Notes: generated from the letters alone by a model not told the origin. A stretch of 6,044 nt of DNA from Chryseobacterium sp. (GCA_017989575.1 JAGNPP010000163.1:1-6044), one strand, 5' to 3'; shown: positions 1 through 5,379, numbered from the stretch's first letter. Program-made: numbers and translations.

Positions 1-203
1 TTATTAATCACAAAATACCAGAGAAAAAACAAACAGTGAAGCGCAGAAGAGAAAAAATCAAAAACCTTCGCCAACGAAGAATCCTTTTGCTTGGGATAAA
101 AGAAATTGGTGATAAAATCCACACCTACAAAGATTGCCAGCAAAATCCATAGGCTTTGGATGGATTTAAAAATCTTCGGCGATAAAACGTCGTTGTTCTC
201 CAT
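1..203 (-). CDS. Small membrane protein of unknown family, C-terminus cut off by the window edge
   Basis: The minus-strand frame opens with ATG at 203 and stays open for 67 codons to the edge, so the C-terminus is missing. After a short polar N-terminus (MENNDVLSPK) there is a hydrophobic segment at about residues 17-30. A charged connector containing YPKQKDSS follows, then a second aromatic-rich hydrophobic segment at about 53-66. This looks like two membrane spans of an inner-membrane protein. I do not recognise the family. The same frame is open upstream to 305, so ATG at 284 (27 residues longer, preceded by a purine-rich AAAGGAAA) is an alternative start. I prefer 203 because the extra stretch is lysine-rich, lacks a clear domain and contains the 206-221 inverted repeat. 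The gene is divergent from the operon starting at 490. A plus-strand frame overlaps it, but its translation looks much less protein-like. Confidence 0.6.
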   Translation of the reverse strand, partial: MENNDVLSPKIFKSIQSLWILLAIFVGVDFITNFFYPKQKDSSLAKVFDFFSSALHCLFFLWYFVIN

Positions 204-205
204 TT

Positions 206-228
206 GTGAAATTCTTTTCACGAATATA
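206..228 (-). promoter_or_regulatory. Inverted repeat and weak -7 box upstream of the left membrane gene
   Basis: GTGAAA at 206-211 and TTTCAC at 216-221 form a perfect 6-bp inverted repeat with a 4-base spacer, ending two bases before the ATG at 203. Just upstream on the minus strand, TATATTCG (228-221) matches the Bacteroidetes -7 consensus TAnnTTTG at all but one defined position. If that box is used, transcription would start inside or beside the repeat, which could then act as an operator or a 5'-UTR hairpin. No convincing -33 TTG was seen, so the promoter call is weak. The repeat itself is read directly from the sequence. Confidence 0.25.
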
Positions 229-305
229 AGAATCTTTTTAATGTTTATGGGTTCCTGCCGGATTTTTAAAATTATTCTCAACATTTTCCTTTCATCATTT
301 CCAAT

Positions 306-422
306 TTACCACTCGTCATTTTTTGATGAATTTGCATCGTTCGGTGTTTTACATTTGTTTAAGAAAATTTTAAAACCTGAAACTATGATTACCATTTTCA
401 TCGAAATCGCTGTTAAAATCAT
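306..422 (-). CDS. Possible small ORF, 38 aa, hydrophobic N-terminus
   Basis: A minus-strand ORF starts with ATG at 422 (or GTG at 434, adding four residues) and ends with TAA at 306-308. It begins with a hydrophobic stretch (MILTAISMKMVIIVSG), then a single cysteine near residue 24 and a polar tail ending SSKNDEW. That pattern would fit a small membrane-anchored or secreted peptide. It lies upstream of the left membrane gene, on the same strand and in the same frame, separated from that gene's longest open version only by the TAA. No ribosome binding site supports it, and random short ORFs are common in AT-rich DNA. It may equally be non-coding or the remnant of a longer N-terminus. Confidence 0.2.
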   Translation of the reverse strand: MILTAISMKMVIIVSGFKIFLNKCKTPNDANSSKNDEW

Positions 423-489
423 TGACTTTTTCACTCAATTATTTTAATCTAATTTAACTTAAATATTAATTCTTTAAAACATTAAAACT

Positions 490-690
490 ATGAAAGATTA
501 CAAAGTAGAATCATTAATCTATTACACAAAATTAACCTTGGATTCCGAGCATATTGCAAAAGAATCAAAAAGGGAAATTCAGGAAAAGCTGGACGAATAT
601 GCTAAGAATGGCTACCAGTTGACATCCACCACTTCTACAAATTTCGGATTTGCGGTTTACATCTATTTGTTCTTCGAGAAAGATATTTAA
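490..690 (+). CDS. DUF4177-like small protein, 66 aa
   Basis: A small soluble protein with the pattern of DUF4177-type proteins. It has an opening beta strand (DYKVESLIYY, residues 3-12), a charged helix (about 20-40) leading into YAKNGYQLTSTTS, and a final hydrophobic strand with FAVYIYLFFEK near the C-terminus. The family hallmark is a helix followed by 'GWELV'-like residues; here that position reads NGYQLTS, so the assignment is by shape and should be treated as tentative. There is no signal peptide or membrane span. Function in this family is unknown. The ATG at 490 follows an AT-rich leader without a Shine-Dalgarno sequence, usual for Bacteroidetes. It is the first gene of the likely four-gene operon, with only 12 bases before the DUF3667 gene, so it is probably co-transcribed with the sensor system downstream. 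Confidence 0.7.
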   Translation: MKDYKVESLIYYTKLTLDSEHIAKESKREIQEKLDEYAKNGYQLTSTTSTNFGFAVYIYLFFEKDI

Positions 691-702
691 TATTTCAAAA
701 CA

Positions 703-1479
703 ATGGAACTTACTGACACTGTTCTGATATGCAAGAATTGCAATTCTACGATCAATCAAAATTTCTGTAGCCATTGCGGACAGAAAAAGTACAAGCGCAT
801 CGACAGGAAATATCTTGTCGATGAAGTTCAATATCTGGCGATTCACACCAACAAGGGTTTCTTTTATTCCATCAAAAATATTATCCGAAATCCGGGAAAA
901 ACGGCATTGGACTTCATCAATGGAAATCGAGTAAACCATTACAAACCGCTTTATTTGGCGTTTTTACTTTGTGGATTTTCTGCATTTATATCCTATCAAT
1001 TTCTTGGACTTAATAAAATAATGCAAAAAGTCTTTGAGCAGAGAGGAAATTGGACGCCTGAAATGTCAAAATTTATGGCTTTTTATAGCAGTTATAATTC
1101 GTTCATTATGCTTTTGATGGTTCCGGTTTTTGCAATTTTTACATCTTTGGCATTTCGGAAATGGGGACAAAACTATTACGAACACGTAATTATGAACGCC
1201 TTTTTCCAGACCTATTACACTTTGATTAGTATTGTTATAACTTATCCTATTTATTTTTCATTAAGGAATAACACGGAAGCAATTGTCAATTTATCAATCA
1301 TTTACAATCTTATCATCCCATTGATGGCAATTTGGTTTTACAAAGGTTTTTATCCTGAGAAAAGTTGGACATCAATTATTTTAAAAACTTTGCTGGTTTA
1401 TCTTTTGGCATTTGTCGCTTATATTTTCGTCCTCATCTTTGTTTTATTGATAGCCATTGCAAAAAAAATGATGATGTAA
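703..1479 (+). CDS. DUF3667 domain-containing zinc-ribbon membrane protein, 258 aa
   Basis: The N-terminus carries a zinc-ribbon with two cysteine pairs, C10-x2-C13 and C22-x2-C25, in the DUF3667 pattern CKNCNSTINQNFCSHCGQ. The family-typical block with FFYSIKNIIRNPGKTALDFINGNRVN follows (about 53-78; only part quoted). There the RxPGK and INGxRxxHYKP elements precede the first membrane span (about 84-102). Further hydrophobic segments lie near 131-151, 163-184, 195-213 and 228-252, giving about five spans. A conserved-looking YYEHVIMNAFF motif (158-168) corresponds to the family's 'EHxxFxxHxxxF' region. The length fits the family. Its biochemical role is not established; it is an inner-membrane protein with a cytosolic zinc-ribbon. 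The gene starts 12 bases after the DUF4177-like gene and ends 48 bases before the histidine kinase, in the same frame but with two stops between. The end (GCA, then A8, then three ATG codons and TAA) is slightly odd. The family call is confident, the function is not. Confidence 0.88.
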   Translation: MELTDTVLICKNCNSTINQNFCSHCGQKKYKRIDRKYLVDEVQYLAIHTNKGFFYSIKNIIRNPGKTALDFINGNRVNHYKPLYLAFLLCGFSAFISYQFLGLNKIMQKVFEQRGNWTPEMSKFMAFYSSYNSFIMLLMVPVFAIFTSLAFRKWGQNYYEHVIMNAFFQTYYTLISIVITYPIYFSLRNNTEAIVNLSIIYNLIIPLMAIWFYKGFYPEKSWTSIILKTLLVYLLAFVAYIFVLIFVLLIAIAKKMMM

Positions 1480-1527
1480 AAAAACTTTCAAGTAAATTCG
1501 TAAAATCAACCATCCAAAATTACAATT

Positions 1528-2616
1528 GTGACATTGCTCAGAAACTGGAAATATCACGTTTTCACGATAATCTATTTAGCCAGCACTATCTTTTTTTTAC
1601 TGACACTCAGAAAGTTGGTTTACACAGAAATTTATAAAGTGAACCCAAATAGTGTTTATATTTCTGAGTGGTTTATTGTATCCTTATTTCTGTACATCAT
1701 TTCCAATCTCATCGTCATTTTCACAGAATGGCTTTCTCGAAAGAACATTTCACATTTAAAAAACATCATAATTATTGGAGCGTTTGTTCTTTTTCTCCAC
1801 GTCATTTTTCAGATTGTTCTTTGGCCTACATTACTCTATTTCAATGGATTGATTATGAATATTGATTTTAGCCAAATGAATATTAAAAGTGAAATTCTGG
1901 AAAAACGTCTCGTTAATTATTGTTACTTCCTTTTTATCACAATCAATTGGCTGGTTTTCATTTATGCCTATAAAATCTACCAAAGCAAACAGGACGAACT
2001 GAAACAAAAACTGGACATCGAAAAAAATCTCAAAGAAGCCAATCTTAATACTTTGAAAGGCCAAATCAATCCTCATTTTATTTTTAACAGTCTTAATAAT
2101 ATCCGAGGATTAGTGCAGGAAAACCCAGCGAAATCAAAAGAAATGATCACCCGCATTTCAGAATTGTTGCGATCTTCGTTGCTATCAGGAAAAACGAATT
2201 TTGTCACCTTGGAACAAGAAGTAGAAACTGTAGAGAATTTTCTGGAGATTTCTAAAATTCAATACGAAGACCGATTGCATTTTCAACTTGACATTTCTCC
2301 TGAAACAAAAAGCATTCAAATTCCACCAATGATTTTGCAAATGTTGGTGGAGAATGCTGTAAAACACGGCATTTCCGTTTTGAAAGATGGTGGCGAAATT
2401 GACATCAAAACTTTCATTAATAACAATAATCTGCATCTTATTGTGAAAAATACGGGAAGCATTTCTCAAAACGAAAATTCCACGAAAATCGGTTTGAAAA
2501 ATATCGAAGAACGCCTAAAACTTTTGTTTGATGACAAAGCGAGCTTCAAACTTTCCGAAGAAAATAATGAAGTGACCGCTGAGATTATCATTAATCAAGA
2601 CAATTTCACGATTTAA
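1528..2616 (+). CDS. LytS-type sensor histidine kinase (His_kinase family), non-ATG start
   Basis: An inner-membrane sensor kinase that should autophosphorylate on a histidine and pass the phosphate to the adjacent LytTR regulator. Four hydrophobic segments (about 10-27, 47-68, 78-100, 129-149) form the sensor part, with no separate extracellular domain. A charged, probably coiled-coil linker (150-178) follows. The His_kinase motif LKGQINPHFIFNSLNNIRGL puts the phospho-acceptor at H183. The ATPase half shows the N-box PPMILQMLVENAVKHG (266-281), then VKNTGS and IGLKNIEERLKLLF. The glycine loop reads STKIGL, with lysine where family members usually have the first glycine of GxGL. There is no in-frame ATG before residue 110, and TAA at 1501-1503 closes the frame upstream. 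The start must therefore be GTG at 1528 or TTG at 1534. No Shine-Dalgarno sequence is visible. It lies nine bases upstream of the regulator gene. The ligand cannot be told from the sequence. Confidence 0.93.
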   Translation: MTLLRNWKYHVFTIIYLASTIFFLLTLRKLVYTEIYKVNPNSVYISEWFIVSLFLYIISNLIVIFTEWLSRKNISHLKNIIIIGAFVLFLHVIFQIVLWPTLLYFNGLIMNIDFSQMNIKSEILEKRLVNYCYFLFITINWLVFIYAYKIYQSKQDELKQKLDIEKNLKEANLNTLKGQINPHFIFNSLNNIRGLVQENPAKSKEMITRISELLRSSLLSGKTNFVTLEQEVETVENFLEISKIQYEDRLHFQLDISPETKSIQIPPMILQMLVENAVKHGISVLKDGGEIDIKTFINNNNLHLIVKNTGSISQNENSTKIGLKNIEERLKLLFDDKASFKLSEENNEVTAEIIINQDNFTI

Positions 2617-2625
2617 ATTTGAAAA

Positions 2626-3348
2626 ATGAAGAAGATTACCGCCATCATTGTTGAGGATTCCCGACTTGCCAGAAACGAGTTGAAAGATTTGCTGAAAGAG
2701 ATTCCGGAAGTAGAAATCATTGCCGAAGCAGAAAATGCTGATGTTGCATTTGAATTGATTAGTTCTCAAAATCCGGATTTAATTTTTCTTGATATTCAGT
2801 TGCCTGGAAAAGATGGTTTCCAACTTCTCGAAATGCTGGAAAATGTTCCGATGGTCGTTTTCACAACAGCTTTTGACGAGTTTGCCATCAAATCTTTTGA
2901 ATACAACACATTAGATTATTTGATGAAACCTATTAATTCAAAAAGACTTTCCCAAGCCATCGAAAAAGTCAAACTGAAACTTGCCGAAAAAACAGAAAAG
3001 CAGGACAAAAAACTCGATTTGGAAGACCAAATTTTCATCAAAGACGGCGAAAAATGTTGGATGGTAAAAATCTCGGAAATCTATCTTTTCGAAGTCGAAG
3101 GCAATTACACCAAAGTCTTTTTCCGAAATGAAAAATCTGTTCTTACACGCTCGTTAAACGTCATTGAGAAAAAACTTCCTCAAGAAAAATATTTCCGAGC
3201 AAACAGAAATACAATTTTCAATATCAATTACATTCAAAACATCGAAAATTGGTTCAGTGGAAATCTGATGATCAAATTGCCTAATGACAATCAAGTGGAA
3301 ATTTCCAGAAGGCAAGCGGTTTTGTTTAAAGAAATCTATGGAATCTGA
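2626..3348 (+). CDS. LytTR-family response regulator (REC-LytTR), 240 aa
   Basis: The cytosolic DNA-binding partner of the kinase upstream. The receiver domain covers about 1-120, with the acidic pair E10-D11, the phospho-acceptor D56 in DLIFLDIQLPGKDGF, T80 in VVFTTAF and K101 in DYLMKP. All key receiver residues are present, so it should be phosphorylatable. A short lysine-rich linker (about 115-133) leads to a LytTR domain (about 133-240). Recognisable elements there are IFIKDGEKCWMVKISEIYLFEVEGNYT and the C-terminal FRANRNTIFNINYIQNIENW and ISRRQ blocks. LytTR domains bind short direct repeats through beta-strand loops. I did not find a convincing repeated operator in the upstream region, so its targets are unknown. 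The gene follows the kinase by nine bases and ends the operon. No hairpin terminator is visible in the 92 bases before trpS, so some read-through into trpS is possible. Confidence 0.95.
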   Translation: MKKITAIIVEDSRLARNELKDLLKEIPEVEIIAEAENADVAFELISSQNPDLIFLDIQLPGKDGFQLLEMLENVPMVVFTTAFDEFAIKSFEYNTLDYLMKPINSKRLSQAIEKVKLKLAEKTEKQDKKLDLEDQIFIKDGEKCWMVKISEIYLFEVEGNYTKVFFRNEKSVLTRSLNVIEKKLPQEKYFRANRNTIFNINYIQNIENWFSGNLMIKLPNDNQVEISRRQAVLFKEIYGI

Positions 3349-3414
3349 TTTTTTATAATTGAAATTTAAATATCGTAAACAATCCAAAACTCCGGTTAAA
3401 TTCTAAATTTTCCC

Positions 3415-3422
3415 TATTTTTG
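3415..3422 (+). promoter_or_regulatory. Bacteroidetes-type -7 box for trpS
   Basis: TATTTTTG matches the Bacteroidetes housekeeping -7 consensus TAnnTTTG exactly and lies 18 bases before the trpS ATG. Transcription would start around 3427-3430, leaving a very short leader of about 12 bases. The expected TTG at -33 is not clear; only the AT-rich GGTTAAATTC stretch is found there. It indicates that trpS is transcribed independently of the two-component operon. The motif is seen directly; its use is inferred. Confidence 0.55.
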
Positions 3423-3440
3423 CGGAAATAACTGATTAAA

Positions 3441-4409
3441 ATGTCTAGAATCCTAACCGGAATACAAGCCACCGGAACACCACATTTGGGAAATCTGTTG
3501 GGAGCCATCATTCCCGCAGTAGAATTGTCCAAACAAGCAAACAACGAATCTTTTTTGTTCATTGCCAATCTTCATTCTTTGACTCAAATTAAAGATGCAA
3601 AAGAACTGAAACAAAATACGTACGAGATTGCTGCAGCTTGGCTTGCTTGCGGATTAGACACAGAAAAAACTTATTTCTACAGACAAAGTGATATTCCAGA
3701 AACTTGCGAATTATCTTGGCATTTGTCGTGCTTTTTCCCTTACCAAAGATTGACTTTGGCGCATTCTTTCAAAGATAAGGCTGACAGATTGCAAGACGTG
3801 AACGCAGGACTTTTTACCTACCCAATTTTGATGGCAGCAGATATTTTGTTGTACGATGCGGAAATCGTTCCTGTTGGGAAAGATCAGCTTCAGCATTTGG
3901 AGATTGCGAGAGATGTTGCGTCGAGATTCAACAATCAAATGGGTGAAGTTTTGGTTTTGCCTCAAGCGGAATTGCAGGAAGACACCAAATATGTTCCCGG
4001 AACCGACGGACACAAAATGTCAAAATCGAGAGGAAATATCATCAATATTTTCTTACCGGAAAAGGAACTGAAAAAGCAAGTAATGAGCATCGAAAGTGAT
4101 TCCAAATCTTTGGAAGAACCAAAAGATCCATCAACGGATAAAACTTTTGCCATCTATGAATTGATTGCAACGCCAGAACAAACTGAGGAATTGAGAGCAA
4201 AATATCTGGCAGGAAATTTCGGTTACGGACACGCGAAAAAGGAACTTTTAGATTTGATTTTGGTAAGATTCGCGAAGGAAAGAGAAACGTTCACATATTA
4301 TATGAACAACTTGGATGAGCTGGAAACTAAACTGCAAGAAGGTGCAGGAAAAACAAGAGTTATCGCAACTGAAACGATCAAAAGAGTAAGAGAAAGTTTG
4401 GGAATTTAA
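3441..4409 (+). CDS. trpS: Tryptophan--tRNA ligase (TrpS), 322 aa
   Basis: A cytosolic class I aminoacyl-tRNA synthetase that charges tRNA-Trp with tryptophan using ATP. Near the N-terminus, TGIQATGTPHLGNLLGAI carries the HIGH-equivalent HLGN at 15-18. The tryptophan-pocket block is YPILMAADILLYDA (127-140) followed by VPVGKDQLQHLEIARDVA (143-160). The KMSKS loop is intact in GHKMSKSRGN (190-199). The C-terminal anticodon-binding helical part contains FGYGHAKKELLDLI. The length of 322 residues is normal for the bacterial short-form enzyme, and nothing is truncated. ATG at 3441 begins the standard MSRILTGIQATG N-terminus and sits just behind the -7 box at 3415-3422. It is followed by a hairpin terminator and converges on the HAD gene. 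No T-box leader is present, as the leader is too short for one. Confidence 0.98.
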   Translation: MSRILTGIQATGTPHLGNLLGAIIPAVELSKQANNESFLFIANLHSLTQIKDAKELKQNTYEIAAAWLACGLDTEKTYFYRQSDIPETCELSWHLSCFFPYQRLTLAHSFKDKADRLQDVNAGLFTYPILMAADILLYDAEIVPVGKDQLQHLEIARDVASRFNNQMGEVLVLPQAELQEDTKYVPGTDGHKMSKSRGNIINIFLPEKELKKQVMSIESDSKSLEEPKDPSTDKTFAIYELIATPEQTEELRAKYLAGNFGYGHAKKELLDLILVRFAKERETFTYYMNNLDELETKLQEGAGKTRVIATETIKRVRESLGI

Positions 4410-4435
4410 TTTTCTGAAAATTTAAATAAAAGAAT

Positions 4436-4461
4436 AGCCTTTCAAATCTGAAAGGCTTTTT
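4436..4461 (+). terminator. Intrinsic terminator after trpS, possibly bidirectional
   Basis: AGCCTTTC (4436-4443) and GAAAGGCT (4450-4457) form a perfect 8-bp stem with a 6-base loop AAATCT, followed by TTTT (4458-4461). It lies 26 bases after the trpS stop and 4 bases beyond the minus-strand HAD stop at 4466-4468, exactly between the two convergent genes. Read on the minus strand, the stem is followed by a broken T-rich run (TATTCTTTTATTT), so it probably terminates both genes, more strongly on the plus strand. Confidence 0.88.
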
Positions 4462-4465
4462 CTGT

Positions 4466-5164
4466 TTATAAATAATGTTTGATTTCAGACAAATGTTTAA
4501 TGAATTTCAAACCTTCTTCCAACGGATTTTCATCCAAAACATCGAAGAAAATAACATCGATTCCGAAATTCTGCGCGCCTTTGACATCCGCAACCCAGTC
4601 GTCTCCAATGAGAATACTTTCCGATTTTTCAGCTTTTGCAAGATTGAGAGAATATTCAAAAATTTCAGGTCTTGGTTTTCTGATGTTGACAGAATCTGCA
4701 CTTGTAATGGTTTCAAAATAATCTGCAATTCCGGACAGAATACATTTTCTCTCAGTCACTTCTTGGAAACCATTAGAAATGATGTGCATTTTGTAATTTT
4801 TAGTTTTCAGATAATTTAGCAAATCCAAAGCGCCATCAACCAACTCGTTATATTTCAGAATCTCGTCTAAGAAATGATGTTCGAAATAATCTGCAAGCAC
4901 TTGGTCATCAATTCCAAATTTCAAGAAAGTGTCGTAGAAACGGTGTTTTCTCAGATATTCTTTGTCGATCTCCTCATCACGGATTTGTTCCCAAAGTCTT
5001 TCATTGATGATGTGATATGCGGTGTGAAATTCCTCAAAATCGATTTTATATTTATCAGAAATAGCCTGCTTAGAAAATAAATCTTTGATGGTCAAATATG
5101 CGTTCTTGCGGTGATCCCAAAGTGTGTTGTCCAGATCAAAAAAAATGTGCCTTACGTTTTTCAT
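4466..5164 (-). CDS. HAD-superfamily hydrolase, YjjG-type (noncanonical) pyrimidine nucleotidase, 232 aa
   Basis: A cytosolic Mg-dependent phosphatase. Known YjjG-family enzymes dephosphorylate pyrimidine nucleoside monophosphates, including noncanonical ones. Motif I FFDLDNTLW gives nucleophile D10 and acid/base D12. A helical cap (about 17-105) contains NERLWEQIRDEEI. Motif II is HIISNGF with S130, followed by QEVTERK. Motif III lysine is K163 in RKPRPEIFEYSL. Motif IV is ILIGDDWVADVKGAQNFG with D188, D189 and D193. All catalytic residues are intact and the length is normal for the family. A TTG at 5173 would add three residues, but ATG at 5164 gives the usual MKNVRHIFFDLDNT beginning and is preferred. 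Neighbours are trpS, convergent with a shared terminator, and the 45-aa ORF upstream on the same strand. Its start codon lies within a hairpin followed by T8, behind a -7 box at 5178-5171. The exact substrate cannot be deduced; the family call is strong. Confidence 0.93.
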   Translation of the reverse strand: MKNVRHIFFDLDNTLWDHRKNAYLTIKDLFSKQAISDKYKIDFEEFHTAYHIINERLWEQIRDEEIDKEYLRKHRFYDTFLKFGIDDQVLADYFEHHFLDEILKYNELVDGALDLLNYLKTKNYKMHIISNGFQEVTERKCILSGIADYFETITSADSVNIRKPRPEIFEYSLNLAKAEKSESILIGDDWVADVKGAQNFGIDVIFFDVLDENPLEEGLKFIKHLSEIKHYL

Positions 5165-5171
5165 AAGGCAC
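5138..5171 (-). promoter_or_regulatory. Terminator-like hairpin spanning the HAD start codon
   Basis: On the minus strand, GTGCCTTA (5171-5164) pairs perfectly with TAAGGCAC (5154-5147) across a 9-base loop. One A and eight T residues follow (5145-5138). The A of the HAD ATG is the last base of the 5' arm, and the 3' arm and T-run lie in the first nine codons. This is the form of an intrinsic terminator or a start-codon-masking hairpin. A transcript starting at the adjacent -7 box would lack most of the 5' arm, so the structure should matter mainly for transcripts arriving from upstream. The repeat is directly visible; the regulatory role is inferred. Confidence 0.45.
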
Positions 5172-5178
5172 AAATCTA
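5171..5178 (-). promoter_or_regulatory. Bacteroidetes-type -7 box immediately upstream of the HAD gene
   Basis: TAGATTTG on the minus strand (5178-5171) matches TAnnTTTG exactly. Only six bases separate it from the ATG at 5164. With the usual spacing, the transcription start would fall within a few bases of the ATG, implying a leaderless or nearly leaderless message. No good TTG was seen about 19-23 bases upstream, so the match could be chance in AT-rich DNA. If real, it makes the HAD gene independent of the sigma factor and small-ORF transcripts. Confidence 0.4.
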
Positions 5179-5233
5179 ATCATTTTTGATCCACGTAGGA
5201 AAGTTCAAATCATAAAAATCAATTATTAAAATC

Positions 5234-5258
5234 AAAAAATCCTAGTTTTTAGAAACTA
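5234..5258 (-). terminator. Weak hairpin with T-run at the end of the 45-aa ORF
   Basis: On the minus strand, TAGTTT and AAACTA (5258-5253 and 5248-5243) form a 6-bp stem with a 4-base loop. GGA and six T residues (to 5234) follow. It overlaps the TAG stop of the small ORF (5244-5242). The stem is AT-rich and therefore weak, but its position at the end of the transcript and before the HAD promoter fits a terminator. Confidence 0.3.
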
Positions 5259-5379
5259 AAATTACTTTTCTGTTTTTAGTTTTAAGGGACTGAATATTCT
5301 TAGAATAATTCAGCAAAAAATTGATTATTTCTTTTTTGGGCATCAAGGCTTTCGTTGTTAAAGTGTCGATTTTTTTCAT
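5242..5379 (-). CDS. Basic small protein, 45 aa, downstream of the ECF sigma factor
   Basis: ATG at 5379 opens a 45-codon frame ending in TAG at 5242-5244. The peptide starts MKKIDTLTTKALMPKK, has a likely amphipathic helix in the middle (EIINFLLNYSKNIQSL, about 17-32), and ends in a lysine-rich strand-like tail (KTKNRKVILVSKN). It is strongly basic: about eleven K/R residues against two acidic ones. There is no signal peptide or membrane span, so a cytosolic, nucleic-acid- or protein-binding role is conceivable but unproven. It follows the sigma factor on the same strand by 55 bases and fills most of an otherwise empty 270-base gap. TATTGTTG at 5400-5393 is a near match to a -7 box, so it may also have its own start. 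No family is assigned. It looks protein-like (balanced codons, Met-Lys-Lys start, plausible amphipathic pattern) and I believe it is real, with moderate certainty. Confidence 0.6.
   Translation of the reverse strand: MKKIDTLTTKALMPKKEIINFLLNYSKNIQSLKTKNRKVILVSKN
5290..5313. repeat. Imperfect inverted repeat within the 45-aa ORF
   Basis: CTGAATATTC (5290-5299) pairs with GAATAATTCAG (5303-5313) across a 3-base loop TTA, with one bulged base. It would form a 10-bp hairpin in the message of the small ORF, across the codons for the LLNYSKNIQ region. It could be an RNA structure or a coincidence of codon choice in AT-rich sequence. Confidence 0.35.

Larger units (their letters stand above)
204..489. 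other. Divergent intergenic region, AT-rich
   Basis: This 286-base stretch separates the minus-strand membrane gene from the plus-strand operon, so it should hold the promoters for both. No perfect TAnnTTTG box was found for the plus-strand operon; TAATTTAA at 450-457 is only a weak candidate. The minus-strand reading of about 280-320 is a degenerate series of ATGA, ATGACGAG, GTAAATTGG and AATGATGAAAGG words, resembling TGA/TAA-rich filler seen between flavobacterial genes (a recollection, not a search). A GC-rich spot (CCTGCCGG at 254-261) stands out from the AT-rich surroundings. No tRNA or obvious structured RNA was recognised. Confidence 0.5.

Noticed and set aside
106..447. Plus-strand open frame of 113 codons
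   Set aside because: It overlaps the better-looking minus-strand membrane gene, has no recognisable domain, and its translation reads like a shadow of AT-rich antisense sequence. It would also run into the promoter region of the operon at 490.
565..939. Minus-strand 124-codon frame
   Set aside because: It is antisense to the DUF4177-like and DUF3667 genes, which have clear family features.
1461..1479. A8 run before the DUF3667 stop as a phase-variation or programmed frameshift site
   Set aside because: A slip here would only change the last few residues and add an unstructured tail overlapping the kinase start. No downstream domain would be fused, so there is no evident purpose.
3349..3440. 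Possible terminator or T-box leader between the response regulator and trpS
   Set aside because: No stable stem with a T-run was seen, and the trpS leader implied by the -7 box is about a dozen bases, far too short for a T-box.
4475..4819. Plus-strand open frames opposite the HAD gene
   Set aside because: The minus-strand HAD gene has all four catalytic motifs. The plus-strand frames have no domain and are shadows.
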